10,378 bases of DNA from Frankiales bacterium (GTDB lineage: Bacteria > Actinomycetota > Actinomycetes > Mycobacteriales > Jatrophihabitantaceae): positions 1 through 10,378 of the forward strand of contig JAOPUY010000034.1 in assembly GCA_025963265.1 (NCBI GenBank). The letters run 5' to 3'. Numbering within the stretch: position 1 is the stretch's first letter; each line of letters begins with the position of its first letter. The notes beneath the pieces were generated by a model. It did no database searches and was not told the origin of the DNA. It was given only the letters and a program-made list of their open reading frames with translations. The position numbers and the translations under genes were made by a program. Shown here piece by piece: positions 1 to 5,595 of the stretch.

Positions 1-1001
1 GTGGCCAAGCGCTGTTTGAGGGCCTCCAGCAGCTCCTCCTGGATGGACTCCTGCACCAGCAGCCGGGACCCGGCGCAGCACACCTGGCCCTGGTTGAAGA
101 AGATGCCGTTGACGATGCCCTCGACCGCCTCCGAAATCGGCGCGTCGTCGAAGACGATGTTCGCGCCCTTGCCGCCGAGCTCGAGGCTCAGCCGCTTTCC
201 CGAGACGGCGACCGATTTCGCGATGCCCTTGCCGACCGCGGTGGAGCCGGTGAAGGCGATCTTGTCGACGCCGGGGTGGTCCACGATCGCCTGGCCGATG
301 TCCGGGCCGCCGGGCAGGATGTTGACCACGCCGGGAGGCAAGTCGCACTCGGCGATGATCTCGGCCAATGTGAGGGCAGTCAGCGGCGTCGTCGGCGCGG
401 GCTTGAGCACCACGGTGTTGCCCGCGGCCAGCGCCGGGGCGATCTTCCAGGCGGCCATCAGCAGCGGAAAGTTCCACGGGATGACCTGCCCGGCCACGCC
501 CACCGGACCGGGCCGGGCCCCCGCGCTCGGGTTCAGGTTGGCGTAGCCGAGCTTGTCGGCCCAACCGGCGTAGTAGAAGAAGTGCGCCGCCGCGGTCGGG
601 ACGTCGATGTCGCGGGACTCGGAGATCGGCTTGCCGTTGTCCAGGGTCTCCAGCACGGCGAGCTCGCGGCTGCGCTCGGCGATGACCCGGCCGATGCGGT
701 AGAGGTACTTGGCCCGCTCGGCGCCCGACGTGGCCGACCACGGGCCCTCGTAGGCGGCGCGAGCGGCGGCCACCGCCTGGTCGACGTCGTCGGCGTCGGC
801 CTGGGCGATCTCGGCCAGCGGCAACTCATCGGCCGGGTTGATGGTCTTCACCGACTCGCCGCCGCCGGCCCGCAGCACCCCGTTGACGAACACGCCGTAG
901 GACGGCTTGAGCCGGGCGGCGTCGCGGGATTCGGGGGCGGGCGCGTAGTCGAAGGGATGTGCCGCGGTGGGGCGCTCGTGGGGCTGGTCGGTGGGGCTCA
1001 T
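1..1001 (-). CDS. NAD(P)-dependent aldehyde dehydrogenase (ALDH superfamily), 3' end cut off by window edge
   Basis: Reading the minus strand from ATG at 1001 gives 333 uninterrupted codons to the window edge; the family is usually 480-510 aa, so roughly the C-terminal third is missing. Hallmarks seen: PWNFPLLM (NAD-binding/oxyanion region), FTGSTAVGKGI (Rossmann-type dinucleotide loop), ELGGK with the general-base Glu at residue 274, and NQGQVCCAGSR with the catalytic Cys at residue 308. The Glu-Cys spacing of 34 matches the E268/C302 spacing of the classical family. It lies 12 bp downstream of deoC and has a good Shine-Dalgarno (AAGGCGG overlapping the deoC stop), so it is the second gene of a deoC operon. 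Inference: it oxidises the acetaldehyde released by DeoC to acetate. Substrate cannot be fixed from sequence; the superfamily is broad. The first ~30 residues before the fold are Pro/Ala-rich. Confidence 0.95.
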   Translation of the reverse strand, partial: MSPTDQPHERPTAAHPFDYAPAPESRDAARLKPSYGVFVNGVLRAGGGESVKTINPADELPLAEIAQADADDVDQAVAAARAAYEGPWSATSGAERAKYLYRIGRVIAERSRELAVLETLDNGKPISESRDIDVPTAAAHFFYYAGWADKLGYANLNPSAGARPGPVGVAGQVIPWNFPLLMAAWKIAPALAAGNTVVLKPAPTTPLTALTLAEIIAECDLPPGVVNILPGGPDIGQAIVDHPGVDKIAFTGSTAVGKGIAKSVAVSGKRLSLELGGKGANIVFDDAPISEAVEGIVNGIFFNQGQVCCAGSRLLVQESIQEELLEALKQRLA

Positions 1002-1013
1002 GGGCGGCCGCCT

Positions 1014-1949
1014 TCAGTCGATGGAGACATAATCGGCGCCGTCGTAGCAGCCGGTGCTGAGTTTGTGGCGCTGCTGCAGCAGGTCGTTGAGCAGCGTCGA
1101 GGCGCCGAAGCGGAACAGCTGCGGGTCGAGCCAGCGGTGACCGGCGACCTCGTTGACCATCACCAGGTAGCGAATGGCCTCCTTGGTGGTCCGGATGCCG
1201 CCGGCCAGCTTCACTCCGCGCAACTGCCCGGTCTCGGCGGCGAAATCGCGCACGGCCTGCAGCATCACCAGCGCGACCGGGGGAGTGGCGGCCGGGGTGA
1301 CCTTGCCGGTCGAGGTCTTGATGAAGTCGGCGCCGCCCAGCAACGCGAGCCAGGACGCGCGGCGCACGTTGTCCAGGCTGATCAGCTCGCCGGTCTCCAG
1401 GATGACCTTCAGATGAGCCGACCCGCAGGCCTGCTTCACCGCCTGCACCTCCTCGAGCACCTGCTGGTGGCGTCCGGTCAGAAACGCGCCGCGGTCGATG
1501 ACCATGTCGATCTCGGTGGCGCCGGCGGCCACAGCCTCGGCGACATCGGCCAGCTTGATCGCCATGGACGCGCGGCCGGACGGGAAGGCGGTCGCCACCG
1601 AGGCCACCGCGACGGCGCTGCCGGCCAGCGCGGCCACTGCCGCGGCCACCAGATCGGGGTAGACGCAGACCGCGGCGACCGCCGGCGCGCCAGCGTCGGC
1701 CGGGTCCGGGCGCATCGCGCGAGCGCACAGCGAGCCGATCTTGCCCGGCGTGTCCGAGCCCTCAAGCGTGGTCAGGTCGAGCATGGAGATGGCGGTGTCG
1801 ATGGCCCAGGCCTTGGCCCCCGCTTTCACGCTGCGCCGGGCCAGCGCGGCGGCCCGGCTCTCGGCCCCGACCTGGTCAACCCCGGGTAGCCCGCTGAGGA
1901 AACGACGCAGGCTCGCTTCGTCGCGGCTCACGTCGGCAGTCTTGATCAC
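1014..1949 (-). CDS. deoC: Deoxyribose-phosphate aldolase (DERA), long form
   Basis: Encodes 311 aa from a GTG start. The enzyme cleaves 2-deoxy-D-ribose-5-phosphate to glyceraldehyde-3-phosphate and acetaldehyde in the cytoplasm. Seen: EIDMVID (residues 146-152, catalytic Asp148), LKVILETGEL (180-189), ADFIKTSTGK (207-216, Schiff-base Lys211), GVKLAGGIRT (245-254, proton-relay Lys247) and RFGASTLLNDL (280-290). These match the TIM-barrel class I aldolase family. It is longer than the ~250-260 aa short bacterial type. The extra N-terminal helix region and the C-terminal tail HKLSTGCYDG...YVSID resemble the long, animal-like type found in actinobacteria. The GTG is preferred because a TANNNT -10 hexamer sits 7 bp upstream and no Shine-Dalgarno is present. 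It is first in an operon with the aldehyde dehydrogenase and divergent from upp. Confidence 0.97.
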   Translation of the reverse strand: MIKTADVSRDEASLRRFLSGLPGVDQVGAESRAAALARRSVKAGAKAWAIDTAISMLDLTTLEGSDTPGKIGSLCARAMRPDPADAGAPAVAAVCVYPDLVAAAVAALAGSAVAVASVATAFPSGRASMAIKLADVAEAVAAGATEIDMVIDRGAFLTGRHQQVLEEVQAVKQACGSAHLKVILETGELISLDNVRRASWLALLGGADFIKTSTGKVTPAATPPVALVMLQAVRDFAAETGQLRGVKLAGGIRTTKEAIRYLVMVNEVAGHRWLDPQLFRFGASTLLNDLLQQRHKLSTGCYDGADYVSID

Positions 1950-1956
1950 GGCAATG

Positions 1957-1962
1957 ATCCTA
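1957..1962 (-). promoter_or_regulatory. Putative -10 element of a leaderless deoC promoter
   Basis: On the minus strand TAGGAT (TANNNT type) is followed by 7 bases (CATTGCC) and the GTG start of deoC, so the +1 would fall on or next to the start codon. The hexamer overlaps the 6-bp palindrome CCTAGG. No convincing -35 hexamer and no Shine-Dalgarno are visible. The transcription start is inferred, not shown. Confidence 0.55.
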
Positions 1963-2028
1963 GGTGTTGGGCGGTGGCCGGGCGCTGGGAGGTCGTGGCC
2001 GGCCCCGGGCCGGGCGGAACGGCGACGC

Positions 2029-2034
2029 TAGGCT
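2029..2034 (+). promoter_or_regulatory. Putative -10 element of a leaderless upp promoter
   Basis: TAGGCT is followed by 7 bases (CGCGCTC) and the upp GTG at 2042. There is no Shine-Dalgarno in the interval. The 92-bp divergent region (1950-2041) that holds this and the deoC promoter also contains GTGGCCGG twice (1974 and 1995) and a GGCCGGCCCCGGGCCGGG tract; no clear operator was recognised. The core is nearly the same as the one in front of punA. Confidence 0.55.
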
Positions 2035-2041
2035 CGCGCTC

Positions 2042-2665
2042 GTGCGCACCGTAGTCGTCGACCACCCGATTCTGGCCACCCGACTCTCGGCGATGCGGAT
2101 GGCGCAGGCGAGCAACGCCGAGTTCCGGGCCGCGCTCCGGGAGCTGTCCACGATGCTCATCTACGAGGCGACCCGGGATCTGCAGATCGAGTCCGCGCCC
2201 ATCACGACGCCGGTCGGGCCGACCCTGGGGACGAGGGTGGCCGAGCCGCCGCTGCTGGTGCCGGTGCTCCGCGCCGGGCTGGGAATGGCCGACGCGGCGC
2301 TGGGACTGCTCCCGGACGCGCAAATGGGGTTCGTCGGGCTGGCCCGCGACGAGCGCACTCATCAACCGCAGGCCTACCTCGTCTCGCTGCCCGATTCGCT
2401 GGCCGGGCGGTCAGCGCTGGTGCTGGACCCGATGCTGGCCACCGGCGGGTCGCTGATTCACGCCTGCCAGCTGCTGTCCGATCGCGGCGCCGCCGCCATC
2501 ACGGTCGTCTGCGCTTTGGCCGCCCCCGAGGGGGTAGCCGCGGTCGCGGCCTCTGGATTGGTGGCGGCGCTGTACACGGCCAGCGTGGACGAGGGGCTGA
2601 ATTCGGACGCGTTCATCGTCCCCGGCCTCGGCGACGCCGGCGATCGGCAGTTCGGACCGCGCTAG
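2042..2665 (+). CDS. upp: Uracil phosphoribosyltransferase
   Basis: Encodes 207 aa, the normal length for UPRT, which makes UMP from uracil and PRPP in pyrimidine salvage. Seen: N-terminal [15 protein letters not shown] (residues 41-47), VLRAGLGM (75-82), the PRPP-binding loop [10 protein letters not shown] (128-137) and the C-terminal uracil-recognition segment [15 protein letters not shown] (191-205). The reading frame is open further upstream to a GTG at 1964, but the extension is Gly/Arg-rich without family resemblance, the family starts at MRxxxVDHP, and a TAGGCT -10 lies 7 bases before GTG 2042, so this start is chosen. It is divergent from deoC. The TAG stop lies in the loop of a hairpin (2651-2675) that is part of a duplicated segment. 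Confidence 0.97.
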   Translation: MRTVVVDHPILATRLSAMRMAQASNAEFRAALRELSTMLIYEATRDLQIESAPITTPVGPTLGTRVAEPPLLVPVLRAGLGMADAALGLLPDAQMGFVGLARDERTHQPQAYLVSLPDSLAGRSALVLDPMLATGGSLIHACQLLSDRGAAAITVVCALAAPEGVAAVAASGLVAALYTASVDEGLNSDAFIVPGLGDAGDRQFGPR

Positions 2666-2675
2666 CGGGTCCGAA
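2651..2675 (+). terminator. Hairpin over the upp stop codon, possible terminator
   Basis: Arms TTCGGACC (2651-2658) and GGTCCGAA (2668-2675) are perfectly complementary (8 bp) around a 9-base loop that contains the upp TAG and the palindrome CGCTAGCG. A related but weaker hairpin (GGACC/GGTCC, 5 bp) occurs in the second copy at 2690-2708. Neither is followed by a T-tract, so if these are terminators they would be the U-less type often proposed in high-GC actinomycetes. The role is inferred. Confidence 0.4.
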
Positions 2676-2714
2676 CCATCAAGCGCAGTGGACCGCGCTA
2701 GCGGGTCCGAACCA
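2654..2714 (+). repeat. Tandem duplication of a 25-bp segment at the 3' end of upp
   Basis: Positions 2654-2678 and 2690-2714 are identical over 25 bases (GGACCGCGCTAGCGGG... ending CCGAACCA) with a 36-bp period. Similarity continues upstream (GCAGT before both copies). Copy 1 includes the last upp codons and its stop; copy 2 lies in the downstream spacer. This looks like a local tandem duplication of the end of upp together with its hairpin. Confidence 0.9.
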
Positions 2715-2740
2715 CCCCATTTCGTTACCTGAAAATCGAC

Positions 2741-2768
2741 TTGCGTATGCATAGTCGGGATATAAAGT
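2741..2768 (+). promoter_or_regulatory. Candidate promoter for the stalked membrane protein gene
   Basis: In a locally AT-richer stretch, TTGCGT (2741-2746, -35-like) is followed after 16 bp by TAAAGT (2763-2768, -10-like, within TATAAAGT). A perfect 8-bp palindrome TATGCATA (2746-2753) and an inverted repeat CGACT-N11-AGTCG (2737-2741/2753-2757) overlap the spacer and could be an operator. Transcription would start near 2775, giving a ~110-base leader before the gene at 2885. Confidence 0.4.
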
Positions 2769-2780
2769 CAGAGTGATTTC

Positions 2781-2885
2781 ATGCTGTGCGGTCAGCCGGG
2801 GCAGGGAGCCCAGCCCGCGACGGTGAATGCGCATTGTCTTTTGGCTCGGGTGCTTCCCCCGCTCCGCGCCGTTTGGGGTCGTTGA
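2781..2885 (+). CDS. Possible small upstream ORF (34 aa), translationally coupled to the next gene
   Basis: ATG at 2781 opens a 34-codon frame (MLCGQPGQ...LRAVWGR) ending in TGA at 2883-2885, which overlaps the ATG of the next gene as TGATG. It begins 12 bases after the putative -10, with only a weak purine run (AGAGTG) ahead of it. The peptide has two Cys and no recognised family; third-position GC is only moderate (about two thirds), so codon use does not prove coding. The alternative is that this is an untranslated leader, or that the next gene starts at GTG 2786 in its own frame. It is reported because the stop/start overlap would explain the weak ribosome site of the downstream gene. Confidence 0.25.
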   Translation: MLCGQPGQGAQPATVNAHCLLARVLPPLRAVWGR

Positions 2886-3775
2886 TGTTCGAGGAAATTC
2901 CGCCGGAACGGCGCGGGCTGGACCGGGTCCGGGCCCGTCGTTTTGTGCTCGGCCCGTTCGTCGTCGGCGGCGGACTCGTGCTGGCCCTGCTGGGGGGTTC
3001 GGTGGCGGTGGCGGCGACGGTGATCACCGCCTCGACCATCGGCCTGACCAACCCCACGCCCCACGCCACCGTCGTCGTCAGCACGAGCCCGACGCCAGTC
3101 ACGTCAACTGCGCACCAGTCGAAGCATCCGGTGCCAAGCTCGCGATCCTCGTCGAAAACCGGTGATTCCGCGGTCGAGACCGGATCGGCGCCCAGCCGCG
3201 CGGTCGGCGCCGGTGGATCCGCGGCTCCCTCTGTGGCTCCCGACGCCGTCCGCTCCGCGCCGCCGGCCGGTCCGCTGGTCCCGGCGCTCAGCCCGCGGCC
3301 GACGACGAGCGCCGCGACTGCCTCGCGTCCCGACCTCGGGCCGGTCGCCACCACGAGCGCCGCGGCGGCCGCGAGCGCGGCCCCCACCCCGTCAGCGACG
3401 CCGGACGGCAATGCGACGGTGTATGTGGCCGGCTATGACGCCACCACTGGAAGCATCGCCTTTCAGTACGCAGTCGTCGATAAGGGCGCCGGAATTGGTG
3501 GGACCGATCGCTACTCGGTCGCCGGGGACGCGATTTACTCCGCCCGCATTTCCGCGAGTGCCAAGATAATCTCCGGTGGCGTGATCTGCCCGCCGGCGGG
3601 TTCGGAGTGCTCGATTGACGAACTTATCCAAGCCGCGCCCGTGGGCTTCTTCGCCGATGTGGCGCTCGATCCCAGCGGCGTGCTGCTATCGGTTATCGAG
3701 CGCGATAACGCCGCCTACTCGAGTGGCAATTCACCGGCGCCCGGATCGGCGTCACCGGTGCCTTCGAGTCAATAA
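2885..3775 (+). CDS. Membrane-anchored protein with Pro/Ala/Ser/Thr stalk and extracytoplasmic C-terminal domain, function unknown
   Basis: Encodes 296 aa. Seen in order: a charged cytoplasmic N-terminus (MFEEIPPERRGLDRVRARR), one hydrophobic segment at about residues 21-48, a low-complexity linker rich in Ala, Ser, Thr and Pro (about 55-173), a compact beta-rich domain (about 176-275) with two cysteines (Cys235 in GGVICPPAG and Cys242 in SECSIDEL) that could pair, and a short Ser/Pro tail. Arg residues before the membrane segment suggest N-in/C-out topology. The C-terminal domain (VYVAGYDATTGSIAFQY..., a Cys-containing middle, then ADVALDPSGVLLSVIE) resembles uncharacterised secreted actinobacterial domains; I cannot name a family. 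ATG 2885 is chosen because MFEEIPPERRG gives a sensible start just before the membrane segment and GGGG lies 6 bases upstream; GTG 2786 in frame would add 33 residues. It lies in the exported-protein insert between upp and the punA operon. Confidence 0.8.
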   Translation: MFEEIPPERRGLDRVRARRFVLGPFVVGGGLVLALLGGSVAVAATVITASTIGLTNPTPHATVVVSTSPTPVTSTAHQSKHPVPSSRSSSKTGDSAVETGSAPSRAVGAGGSAAPSVAPDAVRSAPPAGPLVPALSPRPTTSAATASRPDLGPVATTSAAAAASAAPTPSATPDGNATVYVAGYDATTGSIAFQYAVVDKGAGIGGTDRYSVAGDAIYSARISASAKIISGGVICPPAGSECSIDELIQAAPVGFFADVALDPSGVLLSVIERDNAAYSSGNSPAPGSASPVPSSQ

Positions 3776-3778
3776 TTC

Positions 3779-3793
3779 ATTCGCAGCGCGAAT
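3779..3793 (+). terminator. Small perfect hairpin after the stalked-protein gene
   Basis: ATTCGC (3779-3784), a 3-base loop AGC, then GCGAAT (3788-3793) form a 6-bp stem beginning 3 bases after the TAA stop. Only TT follows, so as an intrinsic terminator it is weak. The rest of the 114-bp spacer (3776-3889) is AT-richer than its surroundings and holds TGTGAC twice (3831 and 3840) and a second TANNNT hexamer (TACACT, 3866-3871). Confidence 0.3.
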
Positions 3794-3877
3794 TTACGCG
3801 GATGTTTCCTGAGTAAACCTTAGATGCTCCTGTGACGCATGTGACTACTGAATGTGCAAGCTTCATACACTCTGTGT

Positions 3878-3883
3878 TAGCTT
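3878..3883 (+). promoter_or_regulatory. Putative -10 element of a leaderless promoter for the secreted-protein gene
   Basis: TAGCTT is followed by 6 bases (TGGCGA) and ATG 3890, with no Shine-Dalgarno. This is the same layout as deoC, upp, punA and mutA. TACACT at 3866-3871 is an alternative -10 that would give a short leader. Confidence 0.4.
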
Positions 3884-3889
3884 TGGCGA

Positions 3890-5593
3890 ATGCAGACCGG
3901 CGCGGCGTTCAATCGCCCACTTTTCCTAAAGCGGATCTCGGCCCTTTTGGCGATTGCCCTGACAGTGGGTCTGGTGAGCTTTGTGACGCAGCGGACCGAA
4001 GCTCATGCGGCCGCAGCCTCATTCAATAAAACGTCAATTGTCGAGGCCAAGGATTTCGCGTCCGCAGCCTGGCACGACCCGTGGGATTTCTCGAATCCGT
4101 CGGATCTGCGACAGGATGGCGGCTCCACTGGAAACATCGCCAACGTCTCGATGAAGTCCAGCGTGCTGTCTTACACCGCCGGCCGCAGTTCGTGGATCTC
4201 GCTGCTGTGGGGCGGGTACCCGGGCTCGATCCGAATGGGTCGCGACGGCGCGCTGGTCTCGAATCAGATCAACGCCACGACCTTCTCCCGCATTCACCTG
4301 CATCTGTACTCGCCGCGGCAGATGCCGGCCGCGATCAACTACTTCACCCAGGACGGCTACAAGGGCATGGGTGGCGTCGCCTTCCTGCTGCGACCGGGTT
4401 GGAACGACTACGACCTCGCGCTGAAGAACAACATGCCCGGCCTAGCGGCCTACACCGGCCGGATCCAGGGCCTGCGGCTCAGCACCAGCGCCAGCCCGGC
4501 GGCGAACATCCGGGTGGACTTCGTCCGCGTCTACGAGCCGACCACGGCGCAGACCGTGCGGTTCTCCTCGCCGACCGGCCAGCTCACGCACCTGTTCTGG
4601 TCCTCGACCAGCGCCAGCCCGACGACCCACACCGCCACCAGCGGCGAGGTCGCCGTCGCCTCGGTCAGCGCGGGCAGCACCGCCGGCGCGCCGCTGGTGA
4701 ACCTGGGCGGCTTCCCCCCGGGAACGCGCTTCTACGCCGTGCAGACGTCCAACCACGCGGTCGTCGGCCCGGCCCTGAAGATCACGCCCCGGCCCAACGT
4801 CATCATCGACTCGCCGACCGCCGCCGGGTGCGGCGACTGGGCGACGTCGGCGCTCGGACACCCGTGGAAGTTCACCTCCCGGGGCCAGCTGGCCGGGCTC
4901 GGCAACGCGACCGGAGTGAACTTCAACGGCGGCGTCCTGACCGCCACCAACGGCGGCCCGACACGCAACGACCCGTGGGTGTCGCTGCCGACCGGCAAGG
5001 GGATCAACGGCGCGGTCTGGAATCGGCTGACCATCGTCGAGGGCTATGACGGTCCGTTCAACCTCAGCGGCTCGCCCGGCGGCGGCACCATGGCTCGCCT
5101 GCATTGGTCGCTGGCCGGACACGCTGGCCTATCCCAAACCAATGACTTGGTCACCTACGCCGGCAAACGGACGATCACCCTCAACTTGGGGATGCCCGCC
5201 TCTCAGCTGACCGAGCCGGAGTCCGCGATTCGCTATCCGTTCGCCTCCGCCGCCCCGGTCACCTCGTTCCGCTGGGACCCGAATGAGGATCCAGGCGCGC
5301 GGCGTTGGCACCTGTACTCGGTCACCCTGGGCCGCGATTGCGCCACGACCAGCGGCTTCTTCGTGAAGTGGCACGACACGGGCTTCACCCCGGGCGCCAA
5401 AGCGACGTTGTCGGTCAGCCTCAACGGCCGTTCCTACAACATCGGCACGGTCGCCGAGAAGGCCGGTCTGAACGGCATCGTGGTCCGCAACAACGCGGTG
5501 CCGAAGGGCGCCTACCGGGTCACGGTCACCGCCCAGAACTCGGGCGCCAGCGCCGCGACCTCGGCCGACAGCCCGCTCGTCATCACCCGCTAG
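3890..5593 (+). CDS. Secreted multidomain beta-rich protein with internally duplicated modules, possibly carbohydrate- or surface-binding
   Basis: Encodes 567 aa. Residues 1-42 form a Sec-type signal peptide: Lys-Arg at 14-15, hydrophobic ISALLAIALTVGLVSFV, then a small-residue region around EAHAAAA. The mature part appears to be two copies of a two-domain unit. Module A (about 52-216) begins DFASAAWHDPWDF and module B (about 316-484) begins DWATSALGHPWKF; both then carry matching strands (SSWISL/DPWVSL, INATTFSRIHLHLY/INGAVWNRLTIVEGY) and end in NIRVDFVRVYEP or RWHLYSVTLGRD. Each is followed by an Ig/fibronectin-like segment (about 220-302 and 488-567) ending in LKIT or LVIT. Aromatic-rich beta-sandwich modules suggest glycan or surface binding, but no catalytic motif, LPXTG or membrane anchor is seen. 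RWDPNEDP (461-468) is a conspicuous motif. Cys314 and Cys484 flank module B. Function is unknown. It is convergent with the mutase gene, with 2 bp between stops. Confidence 0.85.
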   Translation: MQTGAAFNRPLFLKRISALLAIALTVGLVSFVTQRTEAHAAAASFNKTSIVEAKDFASAAWHDPWDFSNPSDLRQDGGSTGNIANVSMKSSVLSYTAGRSSWISLLWGGYPGSIRMGRDGALVSNQINATTFSRIHLHLYSPRQMPAAINYFTQDGYKGMGGVAFLLRPGWNDYDLALKNNMPGLAAYTGRIQGLRLSTSASPAANIRVDFVRVYEPTTAQTVRFSSPTGQLTHLFWSSTSASPTTHTATSGEVAVASVSAGSTAGAPLVNLGGFPPGTRFYAVQTSNHAVVGPALKITPRPNVIIDSPTAAGCGDWATSALGHPWKFTSRGQLAGLGNATGVNFNGGVLTATNGGPTRNDPWVSLPTGKGINGAVWNRLTIVEGYDGPFNLSGSPGGGTMARLHWSLAGHAGLSQTNDLVTYAGKRTITLNLGMPASQLTEPESAIRYPFASAAPVTSFRWDPNEDPGARRWHLYSVTLGRDCATTSGFFVKWHDTGFTPGAKATLSVSLNGRSYNIGTVAEKAGLNGIVVRNNAVPKGAYRVTVTAQNSGASAATSADSPLVITR

Positions 5594-5595
5594 GG

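Noticed and set aside
276..1889. A 537-codon open frame on the plus strand opposite the aldehyde dehydrogenase and deoC
   Set aside because: It is antisense to two genes with full sets of family motifs; its product is Gly/Arg/His/Val-rich without domains, as expected for a shadow frame in GC-rich DNA.
1964..2041. Longer upp starting at GTG 1964
   Set aside because: The extra 26 residues are Gly/Arg-rich and outside the family; they would cover the putative -10 and lie in the divergent promoter region.
2785..2830. Pieces resembling a cobalamin or c-di-AMP riboswitch (AGCCGGGG..., CAGCCCGCGACGGTGA)
   Set aside because: Only isolated short matches are present; the other conserved core elements and the full fold could not be found, and the downstream gene has no B12 or c-di-AMP connection.
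2786..2884. GTG 2786 as the start of the stalked membrane protein
   Set aside because: It would add 33 low-complexity residues before the charged N-terminus; ATG 2885 is closer to the membrane segment. Not fully excluded.
3832..4029. 65-codon frame from GTG 3832 overlapping the signal peptide region
   Set aside because: It overlaps the well-supported secreted-protein gene in another frame and shows no domain or promoter support.
4484..4621. 15-bp direct repeat ACCAGCGCCAGCCCG at 4484-4498 and 4607-4621
   Set aside because: Both copies encode the TSASP peptide of Ser/Thr/Ala linkers; likely codon bias rather than a functional DNA repeat.
4081..5049. Long alternative plus-strand frame inside the secreted-protein gene
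   Set aside because: The product is Arg/His/Pro-rich with no fold signals, while the main frame has a signal peptide and consistent beta-strand patterning.
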